From Lotus japonicus (taxonomy: Eukaryota > Streptophyta > Magnoliopsida > Fabales > Fabaceae), in assembly GCF_012489685.1 (NCBI RefSeq), contig NC_080046.1:25240223-25304222 (forward strand): a DNA stretch of 64,000 nt. Reading direction: 5' to 3'. Positions within the stretch are counted from its first letter, which is position 1. Every line of letters begins with the position of its first letter. The notes under the pieces were generated by a model. The model ran no database searches. It worked only from the letters and a program-made list of their open reading frames with translations, and was not told where the DNA came from. Position numbers and translations under genes: made by a program. Positions 18,119-30,002 of this stretch are shown here, piece by piece.

Positions 18119-21100
18119 TGTAAGGCCCGAGTTTTTAAGTTCATGCTAAGTGAATAAACTTCTTATTCACGATTAGGGTTGATGTAATGTGAAGGGAAAC
18201 CTGAACGAAAGTTTATTAAATGAAATAAATTTATGAAGGAGGAAGTTCAGGAAAAGTCAAAGGATCGTATCGAAGTCGATAAAAGTTATAGCACGATCGT
18301 TATACGCTTAAACCTAGGTCAGAAACCCTAGTATATAGCTAATTTTCACTTTTAGGCACGCTGGCAGTTAATTCCAAAAATCTTCAGAGAAATGTTAGAA
18401 CTTCTCTTTTTCCATATATCACAATCATTTCGAGGCGAAACTCTAGGATCTACGAACGTCCGATTCCAATCATCGGAAGTTTGCCGAAACCGAAACCCTG
18501 GTATTTCAAAACCCTAGAATTTCTCGACAATGAAGACTTTATCTATTCAGAGCTTCAAATGGATATTCTACACGCGTACACCTATTTCTCTTGATGATTT
18601 CAATCTTTCTTCCGAAGGAAGTTTTCCATTCCGACATTCGATGCAAAAAGCAACTTATCGGGTAAAATAGTTTTACACCGACTTTGCACCGACTTTGCAT
18701 TAGTTGCCAAAAATACAAGGAGACATCTTCTTAGCTTAGGAATTCCTTTGCCAAAACCTATCTTACAATTCATGGAGAATGACGCCGGAAAAATCGGATT
18801 CGCGAAACTTTCATTTTCCCGCGAATTTCCACCTTCTATATATAGCAAATAAAGGAAGAAAAAACACAATTTTCCTCCATTTTCTCTCCTCTAAACCGCG
18901 GCCAAGAACAAGGAAGAAGGAAGAAGAGTTTTTCTTCATCGTTTGCTTGATCGTCGATCAATCAGTTGCTACTTCAAGGTTTCGAGGTATAGTCGCTAAT
19001 CCTTACCTCCGATCGCTTTTTCCATAGCTTTTCTGTAGAGTTTTCTGAGCGGATAGTTTATGGGTTTTTGCAAAACTATCCTGAATCTTTCATTTCTGAT
19101 TCTAAACCTCTTCTATGTATGCCCAAGATCACTTCTGCCGGATTAGATTTTCCGTTATGTCGCCGGAATTCCGCCGGAATCAATTTGAACCTAAAATACC
19201 CATTTTATGTAGTTTTTGAGTAAAGTTCCAACCTCTAGGCTGAAAACTATCGCCTTAGCTTAGTGCTAGTAGGATTAGTTGTCATAAACGTCGTTGGTGA
19301 CGTCCCTGCAAAATTTTATTTTTGGGATTTCAGTTTTGAAAATCCTAAGTTAAAAATCATGACCAAAATACCCCTGCGACAGTTTTTGATCCGATAATTT
19401 TTCCGAGTTCAGAATACCCTTAGTTACGGCTTATGAAAGCATAGGAACCAAGCTTGATCGAAGAAAAATCGAACCCTACAATTACCTATAGTGGCCGAGA
19501 GCTATAAGGGGGGGAGGAGGAAATTTCCTTTTCCGAAAACTTGTCTTTTCGCGCTAGTTTATCGTACCTTAGAGTATAGATTACTTCGAGTAACCTTAGT
19601 AAGTATCGATAGCTTAGTTTCCGATAGATTCTGATTGATTTTTTGTGGTTTTGTTCTAAAGGTGATTTTGAGGAATTTCCTGAGGATCAACACCTTGCTT
19701 GTGAAGAAGAGTTTGAAGTTTTTGCTGGAGAACCTTCAGGTGAGGGCTTCTCACTGAATCTCTAGTTAATGCTTAGGGTCGATATTTCGACATTGTTTAC
19801 TGTTTATGCACTGAGATTGTGTGTGATTGAAAATGTTTTCTGAGGCTTCGGCTGACAATGTAGATGATTCATCTACTGAATGTTTTTGAAGATTGACTTA
19901 CATGCTATGTGCTATGTGGGTAATCTAGGATGTGTGGTGCATGCTTTATATGCTAAGTGCTAAGTGTTTATGACGCGATTTATCGATATATGACATGTTG
20001 TTGATTGTGATGATTTAAATATGCTTTACACTGAAAATCTGAGATTCTGAATGGTGAGAATAGCGGGCAGGTCATGCCGATTTTATTTTGAGAGTTTTGA
20101 GAAAGTTTGATAGGACGAACGAGGTTCGGGCCTTGTATAGGGTTTATGGATCGAGACATTCTCTGGAGTCATTTGGGGATTCGAAGATCCCGAGAACTTA
20201 TAGGAATTGCGATAAGACTAAAAATGATATTATTTTGAAAAGAAAATTCATAAGACATTAAACAACCTCTAAATCTTTAAGTAAGGGTAATAATCTCGAA
20301 AGGAGGCTTTGGATGAAAATCATAGTTTGGAAAACGAGAAGTGTCGTCGGATCCAAGTGTTGAGTCTGTTGTTGTTGTGCTGTTGGAGCAGCGTTGGTTG
20401 TTGTGCTGTTGGAGCAGCGTTGGTTGTTGTGCTGTTGGAGCAGCGTTGGTTGTTGTGCTGTTGGAGCAGCGATGTTGTTGGGCTATCCTGGGGATAAGTC
20501 CGGGGAACCGTTAGTTCCCGAGTATGTGATACTCTTGTGCTGTTGGAGCAGCGATGTGTGTTGTGAAGTGTGTCTTTTGTCGCAGAATCGACTTTACCTT
20601 AGGGTAAGCTTTTAGAGACTTTAACTTCCCTAGAACACGTGGCGACGTGTCGAGTGAGGACGGAGACGTTGTTTGACTAATCATTTTGCATACATGCAAC
20701 ATTAATGAGGTATTAACACAGGACGTACTCTGGACCTCGTCGGTTTCCAAAATGGTCATAAGACCCGGAATGCCGTGAAAGAGCGTTTGTAGACGTCTCT
20801 TGTAGCAGACCGAAATGGCAGACCTACGGGTTACGGCTGATCTGGCTACCTTGGTTTGGTGTAAGAGACACGCGGGCGGAAATGGTCCCACCGTTGCTGG
20901 TGCTAGGATTGATCCGTTGATGTCCATCCCAGAGGCACGCGAGCAGAAATGGTCCCACCGTTGCTGGTGCTAGGATTGACTCGTTGTTGTCCATACCTTT
21001 GCTTGGTGTAAGAGGCACGCGGGCAGAAATGGTCCCACCGTTGCTGGTGCTAGGATTGATCCGTTTTGATGCCCATCCGTTTCCGGATTGCATATTGGTT

Positions 21101-22018
21101 GACTGGGTTAACCTGCATACATATCACGCAACATGCATACTGACTTAGTTGATGAGTGTGGTTGCTATTTGATAAACTTACTTGGAACATGCTAAATGTT
21201 ATTATTGTCATTATGATTTGGTGGAACATGCAACCCTAGGAATGATATCTCTAGTTATAAGCCTAAGTGGCTATATATTATTTGTACCTATTGGGTTTAT
21301 TATCTACATAGTTCTTTAGAGTTGACCCTCGCGTCTTCTGTGTGTGTTTTGGCGGACAACGCCTTTTGTCAGATGAGTATTGCGGACTGGTTCACCATGG
21401 TTTACCCTTCGGGGGAAACTAGGTTGGGATGCTGGAACAGGAGCGCGTCGCGGTAGCGAGAGGATGACGGATGGTGTACATAGACTAGGTCGTTCTGGAT
21501 TTCGAATTCGGACGACGATCATGCTAGCATGTAGGTTCTGGTGCTGGTGTGAGCTCCTCAAGATGGGATTAGTGTAGGAGTAGAGTCTTAGCTCTGAACA
21601 TCATCTGTTTCTTTTGGGACAGGGTAGCTTCCCACCTATAGCTTTTGTGTGGTTTCTTAACAGGAATCACAGAGAGTTGGTTGGACTTAGGAGGTCTTGC
21701 TTCAGGCCGATGGGCCAGCTGATTTTCAGTTTTGAGGGATGGTGTTGCGAACACTTCACCTTTATTTTCAGTCTGTACATATTGCCTTCGGGCGCTACAC
21801 TTTTCTTTCCGTCACTGGAGGTTTACTCGTGACGAGGTTAGTACTACAGCGGGGGCTGTTTATGTATTATATATTAGTTCTGATTTTGTTATTGTTGGGT
21901 TTTATTTAATTCAGTCTCGTCTTAGTTATTATCAGGAGGTTGAAAAAATATTCACGTTTTTCCGCATTAAGTTTACTTTTGGTTACTAAAGTGACGCCAC
22001 CGAAATCGGGGTGTTACA
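18119..22018 (+). repeat. 3' LTR of gag-only element 1
   Basis: 3900 bp, colinear with 11793-15692 at a constant offset of 6326 where compared. The one difference I noticed is C at 19453 against T at 13127. All repeat blocks recur at the same offset. Confidence 0.93.
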
Positions 22019-22023
22019 TGGAG

Positions 22024-22083
22024 AAAGATAGGTCAGAGCAGCGCCAGGAGTGCAGAAGAATGAGGAGAGATCCTCCATTCTAG
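22024..22083 (+). pseudogene. C-terminal end of the split coiled-coil frame
   Basis: Nineteen codons and TAG at 22081-22083 that continue the frame of 11545-11792 once the inserted element and one target duplication are discounted. They are basic and charged (RRMRRDPPF before the stop). The AT-rich 22084-22281 that follows holds nothing I can name. Confidence 0.45.
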
Positions 22084-22281
22084 ATTTTTTAGGGAAGTAA
22101 TGTATGATGTAAACACAAAAAATTATGAATAAAACGAATTTAGCAAACATATGTGACACAAGTATATAGATATGCATATATAATCACAAACGAATAAAAT
22201 AGAATAAGTAAATAAAAAAGGAAACAGAGTTTAAATAAAACAACGTTAGATAAAAAGAAAGAAAAAGAAGAGATCCTAAAA

Positions 22282-25134
22282 CTAAGGTTTGTCAGATCGT
22301 CGCAGAAGTTCCATCATCATTTGCTTCATCTCAATCAGCATGGATTCATGAGTGTCAAGACGTTGTTCCATGATGTCGAGTCTGGATGAGCTTGGCTGAG
22401 TAGAACTGGAAGGAACATTCTGAGCAGCTTGAGGATCTGGAATGGAAGCAGAAGCAGCAGGAGTAAACACAACTGGTGCAAGTGCTTGGCATCTAAGAGC
22501 TTCAGCCTCAGCTTCAAGTCGCTCTGCCTCAAGTCTGGCTTGTTCAGCTTGAGCTGCTGCCTGACGTGCAGCTTCTTCTGCTTGTTCTTTCTTTCTCTTG
22601 GCTTCTTCAATAGCTTCAAGAAGCTTATTTCTCTGTTCTTGTTCATGAAGAGCCACCCTTCGAGCAAACCTTTGCCTTGCAGCCTCAATGCTCTGACTTC
22701 CCTCTGCATGCAGGAGCTGCATCATAATTGGAACTTGAGCCACTAGCCAAGTGCTCAGATTGTTCCACTCATCAGCCACACTTTCAGCATTCTCACTGAG
22801 GTCAGTCTGACCGTGCACATTGCGGAGCCTCAAGGAGGCTTCATGATAGAAAATATTGATGCACTCAGAGAGAGATGTGGGTTGAAGGTGAGTATAGGGA
22901 ATTATGGAGAGGTTGGTTTCAGGAGAGGCTGGGTGATTGCTGCTATGAGCTTCAGAGGCACCTTGTGGAGAACCAATGTTAATCATAGGAGCATTGGGTT
23001 CAGAGGTTCCAAGGTGGGGTTCTGAAGTTTCAACCAGAGGATGAGGTGATCTAACCGAGGATTGGTTAGACACTGAATGTTCGGGTTCAGGTTCTGGTTG
23101 AATAGGCTCTTGTTGGTCAGGGACATGGTGAGCTTGTTGAACCAAGGGGTCTGCCTCTTGTAAAGGATTAGCCAAGATAGGTTCATCTGGGTCTACTAGA
23201 CGTTCAGGTCTAGGGCCAGGATATCTCCTAGGGCTTGGACAAGTTAGGTAATATTCTTCCAAGGCAGACACCTTTTCTTTTCTAACCTCCATGAATTTTC
23301 TAATGGATTCAGAGTTATTGGAGGGAGAAGAATCAGCAACATTGGTTGGGAAGGATACAGGTGTAAAGGCTGTTGAAGAGTCTGTATCCGTGGTTTTGGC
23401 AGCAGGACGTTCTGATGCTCTGGGAGCAGAGTGATCAGACGTTCTGGGTTGTGGTTCTGTTTGGTTTGGCTCGGGTTGGTCATGGATGATGGGTTCAGAG
23501 GATAATGGGTCGTACGGAATGGTGAGGAGAGAGGTTGGTTCTTCTGACCTAGAGGGTTGGTTCTGAAGCAAATTCCAGAGAGGTGCTTCAGTAGGAGAAG
23601 GTTGAAAGAAGGAAGATCTTGGGGAATGTGGTGGAGTGGTGGTTTGTGCGGCTGGCTGGGATTCAGGAATAGGAGTGAGGGGATTGGAGGAGTGTTTGAG
23701 CATAGCAGAAATAGGGAGTGTATCAAATAAATTCAAATCATCATCAGAAGCAAGTGCAGGCTTACTTGAATGTGCTGATGATCGAGTCACTCTGGCAGGA
23801 GGTTCAGTCCTTCTGACCATTTCAGCAGCTGGATCCACCCGAGTAGGCTTCACCACGATTCTGACCTTCTTCTTCTTCTTCTTTGGAGGACCATCCTCAC
23901 TATCATCACCATCATCAGGCTTTCTCTTTGTCTTCTTGACCAGAGGGACATCAGATTCCTCAGAAGATTCGTCCAGAACCATCTTCCTCTGAGCTTTCTT
24001 CTTGGGAGGAGAAGGAAACTCTGGAGCTGGTGGTAGTCTGCTGACGAAATCATCAAGGTCAATTTCGAAACCTTGAGCCCTGAGGTCTTCAACATAGCAT
24101 CTGATGGCGTCAGGATTGTCTGCTTGAGTCCACAGAGGGTAGTCATTCAGAGGCATTCTTCTTCCTCTGATTTCAGAAGATGTGTCTTCATGAGCAGGAG
24201 CAATCTTCTTCTGGACCAAACCCATCTTCTTCAGAGAATTTGCAGTGAAGACATCACTGACAATGGTGCTCAAATCCTCTGTGCAACCAGCATTGATCAA
24301 ATCTTGCACCAAGTTGCTTTCAATGAGAAAGTCTGAGAGCAGCCTCCCAAAAGGGATATATTTGATTGCAGACTTGATGGAGGCGGTGGTGCGAGACTTC
24401 CGGATGCATTCCTTCAAGTAGGAGAACAGGAAGTAGGGAAGGCAGATCTTCTCCTGATTTTGGATGAAGAACAACATCGCCTTCTGGTTGAAGTTGATGT
24501 AGTCTGGGGAACTGCCCTTCGGTCTCTGGTTTATGCAGTTGAGCAGGATCTTGTGCCAGATCCTGAGTTTGGGGTGAAGATCCATCACCTTGTAACTCGT
24601 CTTGCCCGGTTTGAAGGTGGTGTACAGAGCCTGGTTGACTATGTCCTTGGTGCTGGGTTTCAGCTTCGATTCCGTCAGTTGGAACCGATACCCATAAGCA
24701 GTTTCTGCACCTAGCAGATTCACGAATGACTTCTCAGTGATGATGATCTTCCTTCCAAGAATGTGAGAGACCACCTGAGTATCATCGCAGTCGGCGTGCT
24801 TCCAGAATTCCTTTACCAGTTTCTCATACACCGGTCCTCGAAGTCGGTTGAAGTAATTTCCCCAACCTTGAGCTTGGACTTCAGGACGAAGATCAAACCC
24901 ATTTGCAGCCAAGTTGTCGAGGTTGAATCTCCATTCTGCCAGGACTTGGAGTTCCTCAGGAGGATAAACACAGTGAACGGCACAGCCCCGTTCTGCAATT
25001 GGAACACTCTGTTCTTGAGCTTGAACTTGTTCTTGTGTTGGATTCTCAGAGCCCCTTTGACCCGTTGCTAGACTAACTACCATGTGAGGGAATTGAGGTG
25101 CATCTGCAGTAGATCTTCTGGTTTGTCTCACCAT
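22282..25134 (-). CDS. Envelope-like protein of Sirevirus 1 (plant-transposon-protein type), 950 aa
   Basis: An uninterrupted 950-codon frame from ATG at 25134 in an AAAATGG context, preceded by a pyrimidine-rich leader. Residues about 60-350 form the folded block typical of legume envelope-like or 'putative plant transposon protein' ORFs (EFWKHADCDD, KLRIWHKILLNCI, PYFLFSYLKECI). Residues 375-430 are Lys-rich with acidic patches (PPKKKKKKVRIVVK), nuclear-signal-like. A long Pro/Ser/Glu-rich region follows, then a Glu/Ala/Arg coiled coil at about 815-900 and a last helix ending LLRRSDKP. I see no signal peptide, membrane segment or glycoprotein feature, so the family name is not evidence of an envelope function. 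It is intact although gag-pol upstream is broken several times. Confidence 0.85.
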   Translation of the reverse strand: MVRQTRRSTADAPQFPHMVVSLATGQRGSENPTQEQVQAQEQSVPIAERGCAVHCVYPPEELQVLAEWRFNLDNLAANGFDLRPEVQAQGWGNYFNRLRGPVYEKLVKEFWKHADCDDTQVVSHILGRKIIITEKSFVNLLGAETAYGYRFQLTESKLKPSTKDIVNQALYTTFKPGKTSYKVMDLHPKLRIWHKILLNCINQRPKGSSPDYINFNQKAMLFFIQNQEKICLPYFLFSYLKECIRKSRTTASIKSAIKYIPFGRLLSDFLIESNLVQDLINAGCTEDLSTIVSDVFTANSLKKMGLVQKKIAPAHEDTSSEIRGRRMPLNDYPLWTQADNPDAIRCYVEDLRAQGFEIDLDDFVSRLPPAPEFPSPPKKKAQRKMVLDESSEESDVPLVKKTKRKPDDGDDSEDGPPKKKKKKVRIVVKPTRVDPAAEMVRRTEPPARVTRSSAHSSKPALASDDDLNLFDTLPISAMLKHSSNPLTPIPESQPAAQTTTPPHSPRSSFFQPSPTEAPLWNLLQNQPSRSEEPTSLLTIPYDPLSSEPIIHDQPEPNQTEPQPRTSDHSAPRASERPAAKTTDTDSSTAFTPVSFPTNVADSSPSNNSESIRKFMEVRKEKVSALEEYYLTCPSPRRYPGPRPERLVDPDEPILANPLQEADPLVQQAHHVPDQQEPIQPEPEPEHSVSNQSSVRSPHPLVETSEPHLGTSEPNAPMINIGSPQGASEAHSSNHPASPETNLSIIPYTHLQPTSLSECINIFYHEASLRLRNVHGQTDLSENAESVADEWNNLSTWLVAQVPIMMQLLHAEGSQSIEAARQRFARRVALHEQEQRNKLLEAIEEAKRKKEQAEEAARQAAAQAEQARLEAERLEAEAEALRCQALAPVVFTPAASASIPDPQAAQNVPSSSTQPSSSRLDIMEQRLDTHESMLIEMKQMMMELLRRSDKP

Positions 25135-25578
25135 TTTGAAGAGGTTGAAGGTTTGAGGTAGAAGATGAAGATTGAAAGATGAAGAGAGATCGAGAGAGAA
25201 ATCGAGAAAAAAGGCGGTTTCGAAAAGCAGAGAGAGCGAGAGTGAAAACCGGAAGTGAAAGAGAACGTGTGTGTATAGTGGGTTTTATCAAATAACCGTT
25301 GTTGATTCAAAAAGCACTTTAAGATCAACGGCTGAAAATTAAAGATAGATAGTAACAGTAAAATACACAATCACACACAGGAGATAAGCATATCTACACG
25401 CAATCATAACAGACTGTCACACGGGCACAAGGAACTATGCATCAGAAATTCTGACGCACGTGTTGTTGTCTCAGCTTCAGAGTCAGTACCAGTGGGCACA
25501 CACACTCTGATTGAGTTACCTTCTGGACTAGACATCTTCTGATCAAGAAGTATCATAGTCAGAGGTTCTGATCCATCT
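25135..25578 (-). other. Spacer between pol and the envelope-like gene
   Basis: In sense, the 170 bases before the ATG are pyrimidine-rich (CTCTCGCTCTCTCTGC and TCTCTCTCGATCTCTCTTC), like a plant mRNA leader, which would suit a spliced or separately started transcript for the envelope-like gene. The upstream part has TCAGA/TCTGA motifs like the Sirevirus LTR. No ORF. Confidence 0.5.
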
Positions 25579-26445
25579 TCACTCTGGACAAAAATCCATG
25601 TTTAGATTTTTCAGAATAAAATTAAATCTATCCTCTGCTAAGGGCTTTGTAAAGATATCTGCCCATTGATGGTCAGTATCAACAAACTTCAGAAGAAGTA
25701 CGCCCTTCTGCACATAATCTCTAATAAAGTGATACTTTACCTCAATGTGCTTTGCCCTTGAATGTAGGATAGGATTCTTACTCAATGAGATTGCAGCAGT
25801 GTTATCACAATAGATTGGGATATTGCTCTCAAGGATCTGATAATCCTCCAGCTGATGTTTCATCCAGAGCATCTGAGTGCTGCATACTGCTGCTGAGATA
25901 TATTCTGCCTCTGCAGTTGATAGTGCAATGGTTGATTGCCTCTTGCTTGCCCATGAGACTAGATTGCTTCCCAGAAATTGACAATTTCCGGAAGTACTTT
26001 TTCTCTCTGTTCTATCTCCAGCATAATCAGCATCACAATAACCTGAAAGCTTATACTCTGATGTTTTCTTATACATCAAGCCAAGGTTAGTGGTGCCTTT
26101 CAGATACCTTAGGATCCTCTTAACAGCAGTTAAGTGGGTTTCCCTTGGATCTGATTGGAATCGAGCACATAAATGAACACTAAATAATATGTCTGGCCTA
26201 GATGCAGTTAAGTATAGAAGTGAACCTATCATGCCACGATAGAGCTTCTGACATACTTTACCACTTTTATCTTCTTTCTCCAGAATGCATGTAGGATGCA
26301 TTGGAGTCTTGGCCACTGTAGATTCCAGCATATTGAACTTCTTCAGAAGTTCTTTAGTGTACTTGCTCTGATGGATATATGTTCCTTCTGGTGTTTGATC
26401 AACTTGTATTCCCAGAAAGTACTTTAATTCTCCCATCATACTCAT
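25579..26445 (-). pseudogene. Sirevirus 1 pol 3' part: RT end and RNase H
   Basis: 288 codons starting MSMMGELKYFLGIQVDQTPEG, the region after the RT active site in copia elements. It then has RNase H (YCDADYAGDRTERKSTSG, LSTAEAEYIS, YCDNTAAI, HIEVKYHFIRD) and the usual end FTKPLAEDRFNF. It is out of frame with 26453-27796: the segment that should hold the YVDD catalytic motif is missing at the junction near 26446. Confidence 0.9.
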
Positions 26446-26452
26446 CTCAAAT

Positions 26453-27796
26453 TCAGCCCCTTACAAACTCATTCTCCAGAAGGAATGAGCTAAGTCTCTC
26501 ATACCATGCTCTGGGAGCTTGCTTCAGACCGTAGAGTGATTTCTTCAATTTGAACACATGGTCTGGTTTCTTTTCATCTTCAAAACCTGGGGGTTGATGA
26601 ACATAGACTTCCTCTGAGATATAACCATTTAGGAAGGCACTCTTTACGTCCATCTGATGTAGAACTATGTTGTGATTTACTGAGAAAGAGATCAACAGTC
26701 TGATTGCTTCCAGTCTTGCTACTGGAGCAAATGTTTCAGTGTAGTCTATTCCTTCCTGCTGGCTGTAGCCTTGAGCAACTAGCCTTGCCTTATTTCTGAC
26801 TACATCTCCTTTCTCGTTCAGCTTGTTTCTGAATACCCATTTCGTTCCAATAACATGGACACTTTCAGGCTTCTTCACTAAGCTCCAAACATCGTTCTTG
26901 GAAAATTGATTCAATTCTTCTTCCATGGCCAGAATCCAATCCTTGTCCTGAAGAGCTTCATCTATGGACTTGGGTTCAATTAAGGACACCAATCCTTTCA
27001 GACTCAGCAAGGTCTCTTCAGAGGGTCTGAAGGCAGATCTGGTTCTGACTGGTTCGTCTTTGTTGCCTAGAATCAATTCCTTAGGGTGAGCTGCAGTGAT
27101 TCTGCTCTTCTTCAGAGTTTGTGAGTTAGAGGGACCAGCTTCTTCCTCTGGTTCATCTTCCTCTGGCTCAACTTCCTCTGGAGCTTTGCCTTTGTCAGAA
27201 ACATTAATGCTTAAATCTGCAAACTTTTCAACTAGCTTTGACTGGTCAGAGTCAAGCTTATCATCAAATCTGACATGAATAGATTCTTCAATAGTCTTAG
27301 CATCAGTATTATAAAATCTAAAACCTTTAGATCTATCAGAATAACCAAGTAATAGACACTTAGAAGACTTAGCATCAAATTTATGCAATCTATCCTTAGT
27401 ATTGAGAACATAACAAACACAGCCAAAAGGATGAAAATAAGAAATGTTGGGTTTTATGTTCTTCCACAATTCATAAGGAGTCTTATTCAGAATTGGTCTC
27501 ACAGAGATTCTGTTCTGAATGTAACATGCTGTATTTACTGCCTCTGCCCAAAAATGCTTAGCCATGCCAGTTTCTTGGAGCATGGTTCTAGCCATCTCCT
27601 GAAGAGTTCTGTTCTTCCTCTCAACAACACCATTTTGTTGAGGGGTTCTGGGACAAGAGAAATCATGTGCAATTCCATAGGAATCAAACAGACTCTCAAA
27701 CTTGTCATTCTCAAACTCTCCACCATGGTCACTTCTGACACGCACAATCCTACAAGCCTTCTCGTTTTGCACTTGAGCAATGAAGGTAGAGAACAC
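26453..27796 (-). pseudogene. Sirevirus 1 pol middle part: integrase core end and RT N-part
   Basis: 447 codons. Integrase residues ([22 protein letters not shown]) are followed by an acidic linker and the copia RT start ([65 protein letters not shown]). It ends after NEFVRG where the RT palm motif should come next. It shares the frame of 27833-28552 across the TAG at 27833. Confidence 0.92.
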
Positions 27797-27832
27797 AGCA
27801 TGAGACTCATCCTTGCGGGTTAGAAACTTTAC

Positions 27833-28552
27833 CTATGTCCAGCGGCTATAGTCATCAACGATAACCATCCCATATCTCTTGCCACCTATAGACTCAGTTT
27901 TCACTGGTCCAAAAAGGTCGATATGCAGAAGTTCCAACGGCCTTGAGGTTGAGACAACATTCTTTGCCTTGAAAGGGACTTTTGTGAATTTGCCTTTCTG
28001 ACATGCTTCACAGAGAGCGTCTGAAGCGAACTTCAGATTGGGTAAGCCCCTGACAAGGTTTAGCTTGCTCAGCTGAGAAATCTTTCTCATACTGGCATGC
28101 CCTAACCGTCTATGCCATACCCACTGCTCTTCATTAACAGACAGAAGGCACTTCACATTCTGAGCCTCCAACTCAGATAATCTGATCTTATAGATGTTGT
28201 TCTTCCTCTTGCTGTTAAATAGAACAGAGCCATCGATCTGACTTACAGCCCGGCAGGACTTTTGATTGAATATAACATCATAACCCTTGTCAGCTAATTG
28301 ACTTATAGACAATAAGTTATGTGTTAAGCCGTCTACCAATAAAACATTATCAATGCATGGGCTACTATCTACACAAATAGTACCAGTACCAACAATTTTA
28401 CCCTTTTCATTTCCTCCGAAGCCAACTTCGCCTCCAGGCTTAAGTTTCAGCTCTCGGAACATACGTTTTTCTCCCGTCATGTGACGCGAGCATCCACTGT
28501 CCAGATACCATGATTGGTGTTTCAGTGGAGCTATCAAGGATATCTGCAACAT
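27833..28552 (-). pseudogene. Sirevirus 1 protease and integrase N-part
   Basis: Protease motif WYLDSGCSRHMTG near the start (catalytic DSG intact), then the copia integrase zinc region (WHRRLGHASMRKI ... CEACQKGK) and first catalytic Asp (LLHIDLFGP). It ends at TAG 27833-27835 after VDDYSRWT, where copia integrase normally continues with Trp; a G-to-A change in TGG explains it. It overlaps the gag frame by about 110 bases in another register, so a frameshift separates gag from pol. Confidence 0.9.
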
Positions 28553-29975
28553 AGATAATCTTGTCCTTAGGTACCCACTTTCTGGGTCCTCTTTTGTTAG
28601 TTACCCCAGAGGTTCTGATCACCTTGGGTGTCTCAACATAATATTTTAAAGGAATATTTGCATGATATTTAGTCATAGAGAAAGATCCCTTTTTAAGAGG
28701 ATGTTTAGCAACTTTAGCAGGTACAGGATCAGGCAATATGGTACCAGAGGGAACAAAGCATTCATACAAGGATTTAGCTTTAGACACAGAAGGCTCATTT
28801 CTAATTGGTTTAGAATAGCCAATGCCATGCATTCCATTTCTGCTTACGCCATAGATCATTGAAGCCATTAAGCTTCTATCCACGCTTTTAGCTAGGAATC
28901 TTTGAAAAGACTTTTCATACTTAGATTCATTCCTACAATCAGAGGCATCACAGGCAACAATTTCTTCTAACTTAGCAATCTGGTTCTTAAGCACAGAGTT
29001 AGAATTTACCAAAGCATGATTTTCATTTTTCAAATCAGAAATAATTTTCTCATGTTCAGAAGGAGTCTTGGAGACAGCAGATAAGTTCTTTTTCAACTTT
29101 TTATGCTTAGACAATAAAGAGTTATACTTATCCATGATATCAGACAAAGCATGTTTCAGTTCAGAGGTAGAGAAAGAAGCAAATACCTCATTTTCATCGT
29201 CTGAGTTAGGATCTCCTTCTGATTCTGAGTCAGAGTCAACAGCTTCCTTTGACTCTGCTCCTTTGTCTTTGACAATGGCCATGAGTCCTTGGACTTCACC
29301 ATCAGAGTCAACATCCTCTGACTCTGATTCATCGAATGTCACCATCAGACTCTTCTTGGTCTTGAAGTGCTTCTTTGGCTTCTTGTCTTTCTTCAACTTT
29401 GGACAATCACTTTTGTAGTGCCCAGATTCTTTGCACTCAAAACATGTGACTTCCTTGATTGAAGACTTCTTCTGGCCTGAGGACTCATACTTTACTTTTG
29501 CCTTTCTAGAGCCTTTGAACTTGCTCTGCCTGTGCTTCCAGATGCGGTTGAGTCTCTTGGAGATCAGAGTCAGCTCATCTTCATCAGAATCTTCTGATGC
29601 TTCTTCAGATTCTTCTTCTTCAGCTTGAAGAGCCTTTGACTTCTCAACCTTAGCCTTTTCAGATTTGGATTTCAAGGCTATGGACTTTTTCCTCAGATCT
29701 TGCATCTCTGAGCGCTTCAGCTCATGGCATTTCAAAATGCTGATGAGTTCTTCTAAACTCATATTCTCAACGTCTCTCGTGAGCTCTATTGAAGTCACCA
29801 AAGGCATCCAACTTTCAGGAAGACACCTGATGACTCTTATGACATGATCTTTTGTTGTGTAGCTCTTGTTGAGAGGTCGTATGCCAGCTACAAGCAATTG
29901 AAATCTGGAGAACATTTCTTCAATGGATTCATTTGGCTCCATGATGAAGGATTCATACTTTTGGATCAAAGACAA
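28440..29975 (-). pseudogene. Sirevirus 1 Gag, main part
   Basis: 511 codons continuing the frame of 30003-30350 after one TGA. The gag region (YESFIMEPNESIEEMFSRFQ, VIRCLPESWMPLVTSIE) is followed by Lys/Glu-rich stretches, one zinc knuckle CFECKESGHYKSDC, acidic Ser/Asp runs and a coiled coil (DKYNSLLSKHKKLKKNLS). The 3' end overlaps the protease frame. Gags of this length, with a coiled coil behind the knuckle, are usual in Sireviruses. Confidence 0.88.
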
Positions 29976-30002
29976 TGCCTTTGATTCTTTGACTTTCTTG
30001 TT

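Larger units (their letters stand above)
11793..22018 (+). mobile_element. Gag-only (TR-GAG-like) gypsy retrotransposon, TSD TGGAG
   Basis: Two 3900-bp LTRs flank only 2426 bp of internal DNA. The element is bordered by TGGAG at 11788-11792 and 22019-22023. The internal part holds primer site, intact gag, a coding relic of the chromodomain-like tail and polypurine tract, but no protease, RT, RNase H or integrase. The class of terminal-repeat retrotransposons with only GAG is known in plants. Mobility would require enzymes in trans, plausibly from chromoviruses such as 1-11544, whose Gag and polypurine tract are similar. The two LTRs have identical length; I noticed a single substitution (13127 T, 19453 C), so insertion was recent. 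Confidence 0.9.

Noticed and set aside
22282..25134. Envelope-like product as a true viral envelope
   Set aside because: No signal peptide, membrane anchor or cysteine-rich ectodomain is visible, so I keep only the family name.
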